Below are positions 51,590 through 61,394 of a DNA stretch of 64,000 nucleotides, piece after piece. Both the position numbers and the translations under genes were made by a program. This DNA is from Sulfuricella sp035530375 (lineage in GTDB: Bacteria; Pseudomonadota; Gammaproteobacteria; Burkholderiales; Sulfuricellaceae). The notes beneath the pieces were generated by a model. It did no database searches and was not told where the DNA came from. It was given only the letters and a program-made list of their open reading frames with translations. The DNA lies in the NCBI GenBank assembly GCA_035530375.1, contig DATKUY010000021.1, forward strand, positions 1 through 64,000, written 5' to 3'. Every line of letters starts with the position of its first letter. Position 1 is the first letter of the stretch.

Positions 51590-52587
51590 GCCGCCATCTC
51601 GTTTTCCATAATATAGGTATGTCCGGTCGATTCGGCAAAGAAGCGCTCGACGGCGTCGAGCTGCCCGCGGGTGGTTTGCAACTGGTTCATGGCGTGGCGG
51701 AACCCGGCGGAATCGGGCAGCCCCTTGGTGTACCAGGCGATGTGCTTGCGCGCCATGCGCACGCCGGTGTACTCGCCGTAGAAATCGTAAAGGTCGTGCA
51801 GGTGGCCGGTCAGCATGTCGCGGGTTTCCGTCACGCCGGGGTGCGGCAGCAGCTCGCCGGTTTTCAGATAGTGCGCGATGTCGCGAAAAATCCACGGCCG
51901 GCCCTGTGCCGCGCGGCCGATCATGACGGCATCGGCTTTCGTATAGTCGAGCACGAACCGGGCTTTTTGCGGGGTGGTGATGTCGCCGTTGGCGATCACC
52001 GGAATGCGGATTTCGGCCTTGACCGCGGCGATGGTGTCATATTCGGCTTCGCCGCTATAACCGCATGCACGGGTGCGGCCATGGATGGCCAGCGCCTGGA
52101 TGCCGGCGGCTTCGGCGATGCGCGCCACGCTGATGGCGTTGCGGCTGTTCTTGTCCCAGCCGGTGCGGATTTTCAGGGTAACCGGTACGTCCACCGCCTT
52201 GACCACGGCTTCGAGAATGCGCGCCACCAGGGGCTCGTTCTGCAACAGTGCCGAGCCCGCCATCACATTGCAGATTTTCTTTGCCGGACAGCCCATATTG
52301 ATGTCGATGATCTGGGCGCCGCGGTCGGTATTGTATTTCGCCGCTTCCGCCAGCATCGCGGGATCGGCGCCGACGATCTGCACCGACACCGGCTCGGTTT
52401 CGCCTGCGTTATCGGCCCGGCGTTTGGTTTTCTCGCTGCCGTAAAGCAGGGAATTGGACGCCACCATTTCCGAAACCGCCAGCCCTGCGCCGAAAGCGCG
52501 GCACAGCTTGCGGAAAGGCCGGTCCGTCACGCCCGCCATGGGGGCGACGATCAGGTTGCTTTTCAGAAAATAGGGGCCGATTTGCAT
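51586..52587 (-). CDS. dusB: tRNA-dihydrouridine synthase B
   Basis: FMN enzyme reducing specific uridines in tRNA; 333 aa. It starts IGPYFLKSNLIVAPMAGVTDRPFRKLC, has the catalytic Cys in IDINMGCPAKKICNVMAGSALL and the FMN-binding RTRACGYSGEAEYD and IPVIANGDITTPQKA. Cotranscribed with fis as in other Proteobacteria; it probably leads the dusB-fis-pur operon. Confidence 0.97.
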   Translation of the reverse strand: MQIGPYFLKSNLIVAPMAGVTDRPFRKLCRAFGAGLAVSEMVASNSLLYGSEKTKRRADNAGETEPVSVQIVGADPAMLAEAAKYNTDRGAQIIDINMGCPAKKICNVMAGSALLQNEPLVARILEAVVKAVDVPVTLKIRTGWDKNSRNAISVARIAEAAGIQALAIHGRTRACGYSGEAEYDTIAAVKAEIRIPVIANGDITTPQKARFVLDYTKADAVMIGRAAQGRPWIFRDIAHYLKTGELLPHPGVTETRDMLTGHLHDLYDFYGEYTGVRMARKHIAWYTKGLPDSAGFRHAMNQLQTTRGQLDAVERFFAESTGHTYIMENEMAA

Positions 52588-52759
52588 TGCTTAAATTTTG
52601 AGCGGAAAGGGCGGTATTGTAATCCCAAACCCGGTGTCGAGGAAGGGATCAGATCAAGGAAAGCCACATAAACTGACGCGGGTCATGAAAGCGGATTTCA
52701 GCCCGGTTTCAATGTGTTCACGCTCTAGTGGGCAAAAATTTTAGAGGCTGCCGTATAAA

Positions 52760-53380
52760 TCAGAAACCAAGACTGCTGAGCAGGTCGTCCACTTCTTCCT
52801 GATTGTTCACGACATCGGCGCGGCCTTCTTTTTTCACAACCGGCCCGTTGAGCAGGCTGGTGTCGCCCCCTTTCGCGCTGGCCGGTTTGCTGAGAAGCAG
52901 GATGTGCACCAGTTGATGCTCCAGATTCTGTGTCAGGTGCGCAATTTTTTTGATCACCTGCCCGGTGAGATCCTGAAAGTCCTGTGCCATCATGATATCG
53001 GTGAGCTGAGATGAAGTCTCCTGGGTATGGCTGGGGATACCTTCGAGAAAGGCCAGCATTTTCTCGCCTACCCGCCGAAATTCGCCGTCCCCTTTTGCGC
53101 CTCGCCATTCATCGGCCAGGGCAAGCGCATCGGTCCCCATTCTTTCCTGCAATGGCAGCGCTTTCTCCACCGCGCCAAGAACGCGCTGTGCAGCCTGCTC
53201 GGTAAGCTGGGCGATGTAGCTGAGGCGTTCCTGGGTATCGGGCAGCTCGCCCACCATGCTCTGCATGGCTTCGTCGCATCCCAGTTCGCGAAGGGTTCCG
53301 TGGAGCTGGCGCACCAGATGACCGAGTTCGGTATAACCGGTTTCGGCTGTGTTCGACGTATCCTGCGCTTGTTCATCCAT
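52760..53380 (-). CDS. cheZ: CheZ, CheY-P phosphatase
   Basis: Chemotaxis phosphatase of 206 aa with a long helical hairpin. The catalytic region carries MMAQDFQDLTGQVIKKIAHL with the conserved Gln. The C-terminal CheY-binding helix EEVDDLLSSLGF is intact. No other chemotaxis gene is adjacent, so it stands away from its usual cheY neighbour. Confidence 0.93.
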   Translation of the reverse strand: MDEQAQDTSNTAETGYTELGHLVRQLHGTLRELGCDEAMQSMVGELPDTQERLSYIAQLTEQAAQRVLGAVEKALPLQERMGTDALALADEWRGAKGDGEFRRVGEKMLAFLEGIPSHTQETSSQLTDIMMAQDFQDLTGQVIKKIAHLTQNLEHQLVHILLLSKPASAKGGDTSLLNGPVVKKEGRADVVNNQEEVDDLLSSLGF

Positions 53381-53535
53381 GATTTCACCATGACGTTTAC
53401 ATTGTTAGGCGGTCAGTTTGCCACAGCCGGCCTGGGTTTGCGACATTTGAATCAGCGCACGCCCAAAATTCCGCGGCAAGACATGGCAAGAAACAATGTT
53501 ACCCGGACTATTTTTTGGCTATGGCGCAGAAAGAA

Positions 53536-56265
53536 CTAATGCGCCTGCTCCCAGTTCGGCCCCACCCCCAAGTCCACCACCAGCGGCACTGCCAGTTGTG
53601 CCACGCCGCACATCAGTCCGGGCAGTTCGCGCTTGACGGTTTCCAGTTCGGCCTCGGGCACCTCCAGCACCAGTTCGTCATGCACCTGCATGATGATCAT
53701 GCTCTGCATCCGGTTTTTCTCCAGCCAGGACTGCACCGCGATCATGGCGAGCTTGATCAGGTCGGCGGCGGTGCCCTGCATCGGCGCGTTGATCGCGGCG
53801 CGTTCGGCGGCTTGGCGGCGCATGCCGTTGGCGCCGCTGATTTCCGGCAGCCACAGGCGACGGCCAAACACGGTCTCGACATGGCCATGGGCGCGCGCGG
53901 CTTCGCGGGTGCGCTCCATGTAGCGGGCGACACCGGGATAGCGGGCGAAATAGCGCTCCATATAGGACTGGGCGGCGCTGCGCTCGATGCCGAGCTGCGA
54001 GGCCAGGCCGTAGGAAGACATGCCGTAGATCAGGCCGAAGTTGATCACCTTGGCGTAGCGGCGCTGCTCGCTGCTGACTTCTTCCGGCGTTGTGCCGAAC
54101 ACTTCGGCGGCCGTGGCGCGGTGGATGTCCTCGCCCGCCGCGAAAGCCTTGAGCAGGCTCTGGTCGCCCGACAGGTGCGCCATGATGCGCAATTCGACCT
54201 GGGAATAATCGGCGGCGATGATGTGGCTGCCCGGCGGCGCGATGAAGGCTTCGCGGATGCGCCGTCCTTCCTGGGTGCGCACCGGGATGTTCTGCAGGTT
54301 CGGGTCGGAACTGGCGAGCCGCCCCGTCACCGCCACCGCCTGGTTGTAGCTGGTGTGGACGCGGCCGGTTTGCGGATCAACCATGCGCGGCAGCTTGTCG
54401 GTGTAGGTGGACTTGAGCTTGGTCAGGCCGCGGTATTCCAGCAGAACCTTGGGCAGGGGGTAGTCCAGCGCCAGTTCCTGCAGCACGTCCTCGTCGGTGG
54501 AGGGGGTGCCGCCCGGCGTTTTCTTTTTCACCGGCAGGCCGAGCTGATTGAACAGAATTTCCTGTATCTGCTTCGGACTGTTGAGGTTGAATGGCTGGCC
54601 GGCCAGCAGATGGGCGTCCCCTTCCAGCCGCATCATGCTCTGGCCGAGTTCCTGGCTTTGCCTGGCGAGCAGCTTGACGTCCAGCAGCACGCCGTTGCGC
54701 TCCACGGTGAACAGCACGTCGAGCAGCGGCATTTCGATCTGACGGTAAACGTAATCCAGCTTGGCGTCTGGCTCGATCTGCGGATACAGGTTCTGATGCA
54801 GTTGCAGCGTAATGTCGGCGTCCTCGGCGGCATAGCGGGTGGCGGTATCGATATCCACCTGGTCGAAGCCGATCTGTTTCGCGCCCTTGCCGGCGACCTC
54901 GGCGTAGGTGATGGTCTTGACGCCGAGATGGCGCAGTGCCAGCGAATCCATGTCGTGCGATCTGTGGCTTTCGAGCACATAGGATTGCAGCAGGGTGTCG
55001 TGGACGATGCCGTTAAGGGCAATACCGTGGTTGGCGAACACGTGCTTGTCGTACTTGAGATTCTGCCCGACCTTGGGGCGCGCCGGGTCTTCCAGCAAGG
55101 GCTTGAGCCGGGCCAGCACCGCTTCCCGGTCAAGCTGCTGCGGCACGCCGGCGTAACGGTGGGCGAGCGGGATGTAGGCGGCGTGGCGGGCTTCGGTGGC
55201 GAGCGAGATGCCGACGATCTGCGCCGCCAGCGGATCGAGGCTGGTGGTTTCGGTGTCGACCGAAACCAGTTCCGCCCCAGCGATTTTTTCCAGCCAGCGG
55301 TCAAGCACGGCTTCGGTGAGCACGGTTTCGTAATTCCGCGAGGCCTCGAATGACAGGTTTGACTGCGCGTTCTGCTCCGGCACCGGGCGGTCGCTTTCCG
55401 ATGCCACGCTCCCCGCTGCCTGAATCTCGCGCAGCCAGGTCTTGAATTCGCAGCGATCGAACAGTTCGATGAGCTTGGGCGTATCCTGCGGATTGGGCCC
55501 GAGTTGTTCCAGACCGACCGGCAGCGCCACGTCGCACTTGATGGTAATGAGCTCGCGACCCTTGGGCAGCCAGTCCAGGGTATTGCGCAGATTTTCCCCG
55601 ACCACCCCGCCGATTTCTCCGGCATGGGCGATCAGGTTGTCGAGCGAGCCGTACTGAGAGAGCCATTTGACGGCGGTCTTGGGGCCGCATTTTTCGACAC
55701 CGGGTACGCCGTCGGAGGCGTCGCCGACCAGGGCGAGGTAGTCGACGATGCGCGTCGCGGGAACGCCGAACTTGGCGGCCACGCCGGCCTCATCGAGCTT
55801 TTCGTTGCTCATGGTGTTGACCAGCGTAACATGCGGATTGACCAACTGCGCCATGTCCTTGTCGCCGGTCGAAATCACGGTGCGGATGCCCTGGCGCCAA
55901 GCTCGTTCGGACAGGGTGCCGATCACGTCGTCGGCCTCCACCCCGTCCACCATCAGCAACGGCCAGCCCATGGCGCGGATCGCCTGGTGCAGCGGCTCGA
56001 TCTGCCGCACCAGGTCGTCCGGCATCGGCGGGCGGTGGGCCTTGTATTGCGGGTAGAGTTCATCGCGGAAAGTCTTGCCCTTGGCGTCGAACACACAGGC
56101 GCTATAATCGGCGCTATAATCCTTGTGCAGGCGGCGCAGCATGTTGAGCACGCCGTAAATTGCACCGGTCGGCTCGTTGTGGCGGTTGCGCAAATCAGGC
56201 AGGGCATGAAAGGCGCGGTACAGGTAAGATGAGCCATCCACCAGGAGCAGGGTTTTTGTTTCCAT
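53536..56265 (-). CDS. polA: DNA polymerase I
   Basis: Repair and Okazaki-fragment polymerase; 909 aa. The N-terminal 5'-3' exonuclease domain (LLVDGSSYLYRAFHAL, DVIGTLSERA), the proofreading domain with intact acidic motif SVDTETTSLDP, and the polymerase domain with SSDPNLQNIPVRTQEGRRIREAF, the O helix RRYAKVINFGLIYGMSSYGLA and MIIMQVHDELVLEVP are all present. Fully active by motif. Divergent from the LOG gene, 13 bp away. Confidence 0.98.
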   Translation of the reverse strand: METKTLLLVDGSSYLYRAFHALPDLRNRHNEPTGAIYGVLNMLRRLHKDYSADYSACVFDAKGKTFRDELYPQYKAHRPPMPDDLVRQIEPLHQAIRAMGWPLLMVDGVEADDVIGTLSERAWRQGIRTVISTGDKDMAQLVNPHVTLVNTMSNEKLDEAGVAAKFGVPATRIVDYLALVGDASDGVPGVEKCGPKTAVKWLSQYGSLDNLIAHAGEIGGVVGENLRNTLDWLPKGRELITIKCDVALPVGLEQLGPNPQDTPKLIELFDRCEFKTWLREIQAAGSVASESDRPVPEQNAQSNLSFEASRNYETVLTEAVLDRWLEKIAGAELVSVDTETTSLDPLAAQIVGISLATEARHAAYIPLAHRYAGVPQQLDREAVLARLKPLLEDPARPKVGQNLKYDKHVFANHGIALNGIVHDTLLQSYVLESHRSHDMDSLALRHLGVKTITYAEVAGKGAKQIGFDQVDIDTATRYAAEDADITLQLHQNLYPQIEPDAKLDYVYRQIEMPLLDVLFTVERNGVLLDVKLLARQSQELGQSMMRLEGDAHLLAGQPFNLNSPKQIQEILFNQLGLPVKKKTPGGTPSTDEDVLQELALDYPLPKVLLEYRGLTKLKSTYTDKLPRMVDPQTGRVHTSYNQAVAVTGRLASSDPNLQNIPVRTQEGRRIREAFIAPPGSHIIAADYSQVELRIMAHLSGDQSLLKAFAAGEDIHRATAAEVFGTTPEEVSSEQRRYAKVINFGLIYGMSSYGLASQLGIERSAAQSYMERYFARYPGVARYMERTREAARAHGHVETVFGRRLWLPEISGANGMRRQAAERAAINAPMQGTAADLIKLAMIAVQSWLEKNRMQSMIIMQVHDELVLEVPEAELETVKRELPGLMCGVAQLAVPLVVDLGVGPNWEQAH

Positions 56266-56278
56266 TTGCGGTTAACTT

Positions 56279-57007
56279 ATGAACGCCTCAGAAAAAATTC
56301 CTAAAATGCAGGGCACGGATATCGCCACGCACGCCTATTCCGCCAGGGAATCCTGGCGCGTGTTCGAGATTATGGCAGAATTCGTCGAAGCAACGGAGCG
56401 CTTGAACAGCATTCGTCCTGCGGTAAGCATTTTCGGCAGCGCCCGCACTTCCCCGGACAGCCCTTATTACAAGCTGACCGAGGAAATTTCCCGACTGCTG
56501 TCCGATGCCGGCTTCAGCGTGATTTCCGGCGGCGGCCCGGGCATCATGGAAGCCGCAAACAAGGGCGCTTTTTTCGGCAAATCCCCCAGCGTCGGACTGA
56601 ACATCCAGTTGCCGCATGAACAGCACACCAACCTCTACCAGAACATCAGCCAGACTTTCCGCCATTTTTTCGCGCGCAAGGTCATGTTCGTCAAGTTCGC
56701 CACCGCTTATGTCGTAATGCCGGGCGGATTCGGCACGCTGGACGAACTGATGGAAGCGCTGACCCTGGTGCAGACCGGCAAGACCCGCAAGATCCCGATC
56801 ATCCTGATGTGCGAACCCTACTGGCGCGGCCTGATCGGCTGGTTCAGGGACACCCTGGTCAGCGAGGGAACGATCGATGCAGACGACATGGATCTGATCC
56901 AGGTCATCGACGAGCCCGAGGGTGTGGTGGATGCGATCTTCAAGTATTATGAAACCCGCGGCTTCGAGCCATCCGCCGCCGAACGGGAAATGCTGCTCAG
57001 CCTGTAG
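56279..57007 (+). CDS. LOG-family Rossmann-fold protein (TIGR00730)
   Basis: Predicted nucleoside-5'-monophosphate phosphoribohydrolase of the LONELY GUY family, 242 aa. Motifs VSIFGSARTSPDSPYY, VISGGGPGIMEAANKGAF and VVMPGGFGTLDELMEALT are intact. In plants the enzyme activates cytokinins; in bacteria it probably trims nucleotides. A short N-terminal extension of about 40 residues precedes the core. Confidence 0.93.
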   Translation: MNASEKIPKMQGTDIATHAYSARESWRVFEIMAEFVEATERLNSIRPAVSIFGSARTSPDSPYYKLTEEISRLLSDAGFSVISGGGPGIMEAANKGAFFGKSPSVGLNIQLPHEQHTNLYQNISQTFRHFFARKVMFVKFATAYVVMPGGFGTLDELMEALTLVQTGKTRKIPIILMCEPYWRGLIGWFRDTLVSEGTIDADDMDLIQVIDEPEGVVDAIFKYYETRGFEPSAAEREMLLSL

Positions 57008-57053
57008 TCCATTGGTATCAATGTATAACGACTTTCTGTCTTGAGGAATAAAT

Positions 57054-57401
57054 ATGCGCGCCCTGATCGCCTTCCTGCTGATTGCCCTGACGCTCCCGGT
57101 TTATGCGGAAGGTGCCAAACCGCTGCCCAAGGACCTGCAACCGATACCCGAACCACCACCGGCGCCCGCAGGCATGGAGCTCGACCCTGCCTTCGAACCG
57201 CAGGTCACCATCGTAAAGCGCGGCGAGGATAAGGTTGAGGAATACCGCATCGGCGGCAGGCTGTATATGCTGAAAATCACGCCACCCCACGGCGTGCCTT
57301 ATTATTTGGTCGACTCCAAGGGAGATGGGCAGTTCTCCCGCCAGATGGATAGTCTGGACTCCGGCGTACGCGTGCCGCAATGGGTGCTGAAGCGTTTCTA
57401 A
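57054..57401 (+). CDS. DUF2782 domain protein, exported
   Basis: Periplasmic protein of 115 aa. A signal peptide (MRALIAFLLIALTLPVYA) is followed by a proline-rich stretch (LQPIPEPPPAPAG) and a DUF2782 domain (EPQVTIVKRGEDKVEEYR, GRLYMLKITPPHGVPYYLVD). Function unknown. It is usually encoded next to polA and thrB in Betaproteobacteria, and that order is kept here. Confidence 0.9.
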   Translation: MRALIAFLLIALTLPVYAEGAKPLPKDLQPIPEPPPAPAGMELDPAFEPQVTIVKRGEDKVEEYRIGGRLYMLKITPPHGVPYYLVDSKGDGQFSRQMDSLDSGVRVPQWVLKRF

Positions 57402-57423
57402 CGCCGCTCCAGATCGTTGCGGC

Positions 57424-58371
57424 ATGTCGGTTTTTACCCGCGTTTCCTGGGATGAACTTGCCGCCTGGCTGAAAAATTATTCCCTCGGGCGTCTGGTCGA
57501 CTTGCAGGGAATTTCTGCCGGCATCGAAAACACCAATTATTTCGTCACTACCAGCCATGCGCGCTATGTGCTGACCCTGTTCGAAAAATTGACCCGCGAC
57601 GAGCTGCCGTTTTTTCTCAACCTGCTCGATCACCTGGCCTCTCACGGAACACCCTGCCCGCGGCCGATTGCCAGCCTGGAAAACAACTTTCTCGGCGAGT
57701 TGAACGGCAAACCGGCCTGCATCGTCAGTTGCCTTGAGGGCCAACCGCTGGATCAACCGGATCCCGCCCATTGCGCCCAAGTGGGCGAAATGCTTGCCGA
57801 CCTGCATCTTGCCGGCCGGAGCTATCCGGCTCGAATGGACAATCCGCGCGGACCGGCCTGGTGGAAGGAAACCGCGCCCCAGGTACTGCCGGGGATGCCG
57901 CCCGCCGAGGCAGAACTGCTCCGCCAGGAAATCGCCTACCAGTCGGGCTTTCGCTTCGAGGATTTGCCGCACGGCATAATCCATGGCGACTTGTTTCGTG
58001 ACAACGTGCTGTTCAAGGGCGACGCCCTGAGCGGGGTGATCGACTTTTACTATGCCTGCTGCGACGCCTTGCTCTACGATCTGGCAATCACGGTGAACGA
58101 CTGGTGCATCACCAAAGACGGCGCGTTTGATCGGGAGCGGATGGCGGCCATGGTGCGGGCCTACCATCGTACCCGGCCATTCACCGAAAGTGAGCTGGCG
58201 GCATGGCCGGTGATGCTACGGGCGGGAGCGCTGCGTTTCTGGCTGTCGCGTCTTTGCGATTTTTATTTCCCACGGCCGGGCGAGTTGACTCACGCCAAGG
58301 ACCCCGGTCATTTCCGCGACATATTGCAACGCCACATCGCGATGCCGTCTGGCCTGCGTCAATTATTCTAA
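57424..58371 (+). CDS. thrB: Homoserine kinase (choline-kinase-like ThrB)
   Basis: Phosphorylates homoserine on the way to threonine; 315 aa. It belongs to the aminoglycoside-phosphotransferase fold form rather than the GHMP form of E. coli. Signatures: SVFTRVSWDELAAWLKNYSLG at the N-terminus, GIENTNYFVTT, and the catalytic loop GIIHGDLFRDNVLF with GVIDFYYACCDALLYDLA. The next gene starts within ten bases on the same strand. Confidence 0.95.
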   Translation: MSVFTRVSWDELAAWLKNYSLGRLVDLQGISAGIENTNYFVTTSHARYVLTLFEKLTRDELPFFLNLLDHLASHGTPCPRPIASLENNFLGELNGKPACIVSCLEGQPLDQPDPAHCAQVGEMLADLHLAGRSYPARMDNPRGPAWWKETAPQVLPGMPPAEAELLRQEIAYQSGFRFEDLPHGIIHGDLFRDNVLFKGDALSGVIDFYYACCDALLYDLAITVNDWCITKDGAFDRERMAAMVRAYHRTRPFTESELAAWPVMLRAGALRFWLSRLCDFYFPRPGELTHAKDPGHFRDILQRHIAMPSGLRQLF

Positions 58372-58380
58372 GGAGACATG

Positions 58381-59136
58381 ATGGAAATGCGCAAAGTAGA
58401 TGCCGGCCGGGGCTGGCAGTGGATAGTGGAGGGCTTCGGCCTGTTCAGAAAAAACCCGCCGACCTGGATCACCTTGTTCGTGATCTATTTTCTGGCGGCT
58501 ATCGTGGTTTCGATCATTCCGGTAGTCGGGCCGCTGATGATGACATTGCTGGCGCCGGCGTTCACCGCCGGATTCATGCTGGCCTGCCGCGACCTGGAAA
58601 AAGGCGAAGAGCTCAAGCTTGACTACCTGATTGCGGGTTTCAAGCAGAACGCCGGCCAGCTTATTACCGTGGGCGGCCTGTATCTGGTGGGTTCGATCAC
58701 CATCCTCGGGCTGATGATGATGGGCGGCGGCGGCGCCATATTGGGCTCGGCGGCGCTCGGCCATATGCAAGGCATGGAGCCGAACGAGATGATGGTCGGG
58801 GCGATGGGAGGCATGCTGATCGGACTGCTGATTGCCGCAGCATTGCTGACTCCGCTGCTGATGGCTTACTGGTTCGCGCCTGCGCTGGTGGCGCTGCGCG
58901 GCCTCACCGCAACGGAGGCGATGAAGCAGAGCTTCTTCGGCTGCCTGCGCAACTGGCTGCCTTTCCTGGTTTACGGCGTAATCGCCTTCATCCTGATGAT
59001 GCTCGCCATGATTCCCTTCGGCCTCGGCATGCTGGTGCTGGTGCCGGTGCTGAGCGCCTCGATTTATGCCGGTTACAAGGATATTTTTCCGGCTGAGGCT
59101 GCGCCCGAAATCGAGCAACCCGTGCAGCCCGATTAA
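58381..59136 (+). CDS. BPSS1780-like inner-membrane protein
   Basis: Membrane protein of 251 aa with five or six hydrophobic segments (ITLFVIYFLAAIVVSIIPVV, LIGLLIAAALLTPLLMAYWF). The N-terminus RKVDAGRGWQWIVEGFGLFRKNP is characteristic of a family frequent in Burkholderiales and relatives, of unknown role. The AGGAG site suits ATG 58381; ATG 58378 is equally in frame. Its stop overlaps the end of uvrD by 4 bp (convergent). Confidence 0.85.
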   Translation: MEMRKVDAGRGWQWIVEGFGLFRKNPPTWITLFVIYFLAAIVVSIIPVVGPLMMTLLAPAFTAGFMLACRDLEKGEELKLDYLIAGFKQNAGQLITVGGLYLVGSITILGLMMMGGGGAILGSAALGHMQGMEPNEMMVGAMGGMLIGLLIAAALLTPLLMAYWFAPALVALRGLTATEAMKQSFFGCLRNWLPFLVYGVIAFILMMLAMIPFGLGMLVLVPVLSASIYAGYKDIFPAEAAPEIEQPVQPD

Positions 59137-61331
59137 GCCGGTGTCAGCTTGGCATATTCCAGCGCCAGCCACTTCACCCCGACGTCGCGGAACTTCACCT
59201 GCACCCGCGCATCCGCGCCGCCGCCTTCGCAATTGACGATCACGCCCGCGCCGAACTTGGCATGCGTCACGCTCTGGCCGACATGCCAGGGCGAGCCGGT
59301 GTTCTTGTAGACGCCGGCAGCAGGGTTGACGGGTTCGGGCTGCGCCGCCCAGTCTTTCTTTGCCGAGGCATACGATCTTTCGCGGCTACCGGAGTCCCCC
59401 TGGGGCGCGTAATAAGCCTTGGGCGCGGGGTTGATACGCTTCAGCAGCCCTTCCGGAATTTCATTCAGGAAGCGCGAAGCCAGCCCGTAGCGGAACTGGC
59501 CGTGCAACATCCGGCTTTGCGCCAGGCTGAGGTAAAGCCGGCGCCGGGCGCGGGTGATGGCGACGTACATCAGGCGGCGTTCCTCCTCGAGGCCGTCGCT
59601 TTCGTTGCGCGCATTGTCGTGGGGAAACAGCCCTTCCTCCAGCCCACTCAGAAACACCGCATGGAATTCCAGCCCCTTGGCGGCGTGCACGGTCATCATC
59701 TGCAGCGCGTCGCTGCCCGCTTCGGCTTGGTGCTCGCCCGCCTCGAGCGCGGCGTGGGTCAGGAAGGCGACCAGGCTGCCGTCCTCGCTTTCCGCCACGA
59801 AGCCTGTAGCCGCACTGACCAGTTCGTTGAGGTTCTCGACCCGGTCGGCGCCCTCCTTCTCCCCTTGGTAATGCGCGACCAGCCCGCTATGGGCCAACAT
59901 GTGTTCGATCTGCTCCGGCAGCGGCAAGCCTTGGCTCGTTTCCCGCATCGATTCGATCAGCGCGATGAAGGCGCCGATGCTCGACCCGGCCTTGCCGCCG
60001 AGCTGTCCGCTTTGCGCCGCCTGCCACAGGCTGGTCTGGTTGCGCGTCGCGATTTCCTGTAATTGCTCCAGGCTGCGTGCGCCGATGCCGCGCGCCGGAA
60101 AGTTGATTACCCGCAACAGCGCGCCGTCGTCGTCGGCGTTGCCGATCAGCCGCAGGTAGGCCAGTGCGTGTTTGATCTCCTGGCGTTCGAAGAAGCGCAG
60201 GCCGCCATGGACGCGGTAAGGCACGCCGGCATTGAACAAAGCGTGCTCCAGCACCCGCGATTGCGCGTTGGAGCGGTACAGCACGGCGATATTCGCGAAA
60301 TCGACGCCCTCGCGTTTCAGCGCGCGCGCCTCGTCGACGATGAACTGCGCCTCCTCCTGGTCGGTGCCGGCCTCATACAGGCGGATCGGCTCGCCGGTAC
60401 TTTCGGCGGTCCACAGGTTCTTGCCGAGGCGGCCGCGATTGTGGGCGATCAGGGCGTTGGCGGCGTCGAGGATGTTGCCGTGGGAGCGGTAATTCTGTTC
60501 CAGCTTGATGACTTTCGCCACGCCGAAATCGCGCTCGAAATCGAGCATGTTGCCCACCCGCGCACCGCGAAAGGCGTAGATCGACTGGTCGTCGTCGCCG
60601 ACCGCGAACACGGCGGTATCCGGCCCGGCCAGTTGCTTGAGCCAGAGATATTGCAGCCGGTTGGTGTCCTGGAACTCGTCCACCAGGATATGGCGAAAGC
60701 GGCTCTGGTAATGGCCGCGCAAGGCTGCATCGCGTGCCAGCAGTTCGTAGCTCCTGAGCAGCAGTTCGGCAAAATCCACCACGCCTTCGCGCTGGCACTG
60801 CTCGTCGTAGGCGGCGAACAGCTCCTGCTGCTTGCGCGTGTAGGGGTCGTAGGCTTCCACGTCCTTGGCGCGTAGCCCTTGATCCTTGGAACCATTGATG
60901 AAGTGCTGCAACTGCTTGGGCGGAAACTTCTCGTCGTCGACGTTCAGCGCTTTCAGCAGGCGCTTGATGGCGGAAAGCTGGTCGGCGGAGTCCAGTATCT
61001 GGAACAGCGCGGGCAGTCCGGCCTCGCGGTGATGGGCGCGCAGCAGACGGTTGCACAGGCCATGGAAAGTACCGATCCACATGCCTCGCGTATTGATCGG
61101 CAGCATCGCCGAAAGCCGCGTCAGCATTTCCTTGGCGGCCTTGTTGGTGAAGGTGACGGCGAGTATCCCCGCCGGGCTGGCTTGGCCGGTCTGGATCAGG
61201 TGGGCGATGCGGGTGGTCAGCACCCGCGTCTTGCCGCTGCCGGCGCCGGCCAGGATCAGCGCCGACTGGTGCGGCAGCGTGGCGGCTTCGAGCTGTTCGG
61301 GGTTGAGACCGGAAAGAAAAGGCTGGGACAT
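59133..61331 (-). CDS. uvrD: UvrD-type DNA helicase II
   Basis: Superfamily 1 3'-5' helicase for nucleotide excision and mismatch repair; 732 aa. Motif I is LILAGAGSGKTRVLTTRIAHL near residue 30; motifs DEFQDTNRLQYLWLKQL, GDDDQSIYAFRGA and TVHAAKGLEFHAVFLSGLEEG, and the C-terminal VAITRARRRLYLS are present. Start at ATG 61331 (MSQPFLSGLNPEQ), the usual N-terminus; the open frame upstream to 61694 is not coding. Confidence 0.96.
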   Translation of the reverse strand: MSQPFLSGLNPEQLEAATLPHQSALILAGAGSGKTRVLTTRIAHLIQTGQASPAGILAVTFTNKAAKEMLTRLSAMLPINTRGMWIGTFHGLCNRLLRAHHREAGLPALFQILDSADQLSAIKRLLKALNVDDEKFPPKQLQHFINGSKDQGLRAKDVEAYDPYTRKQQELFAAYDEQCQREGVVDFAELLLRSYELLARDAALRGHYQSRFRHILVDEFQDTNRLQYLWLKQLAGPDTAVFAVGDDDQSIYAFRGARVGNMLDFERDFGVAKVIKLEQNYRSHGNILDAANALIAHNRGRLGKNLWTAESTGEPIRLYEAGTDQEEAQFIVDEARALKREGVDFANIAVLYRSNAQSRVLEHALFNAGVPYRVHGGLRFFERQEIKHALAYLRLIGNADDDGALLRVINFPARGIGARSLEQLQEIATRNQTSLWQAAQSGQLGGKAGSSIGAFIALIESMRETSQGLPLPEQIEHMLAHSGLVAHYQGEKEGADRVENLNELVSAATGFVAESEDGSLVAFLTHAALEAGEHQAEAGSDALQMMTVHAAKGLEFHAVFLSGLEEGLFPHDNARNESDGLEEERRLMYVAITRARRRLYLSLAQSRMLHGQFRYGLASRFLNEIPEGLLKRINPAPKAYYAPQGDSGSRERSYASAKKDWAAQPEPVNPAAGVYKNTGSPWHVGQSVTHAKFGAGVIVNCEGGGADARVQVKFRDVGVKWLALEYAKLTPA

Positions 61332-61394
61332 TGGCGTGGTAAGATTCAGGGCGACAGAAAGCCTATTATAAGGCACGGCAATGGAGAAAACGTA

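Noticed and set aside
51590..51895. N-terminal extension of fis into dusB
   Set aside because: The frame is open, but the sequence there codes for DusB in another frame and Fis proteins begin near the ATG at 51589.
53515..55353. A 612-codon open frame on the plus strand opposite polA
   Set aside because: Antisense shadow of an intact polymerase gene, with low-complexity composition and no ribosome-binding site.
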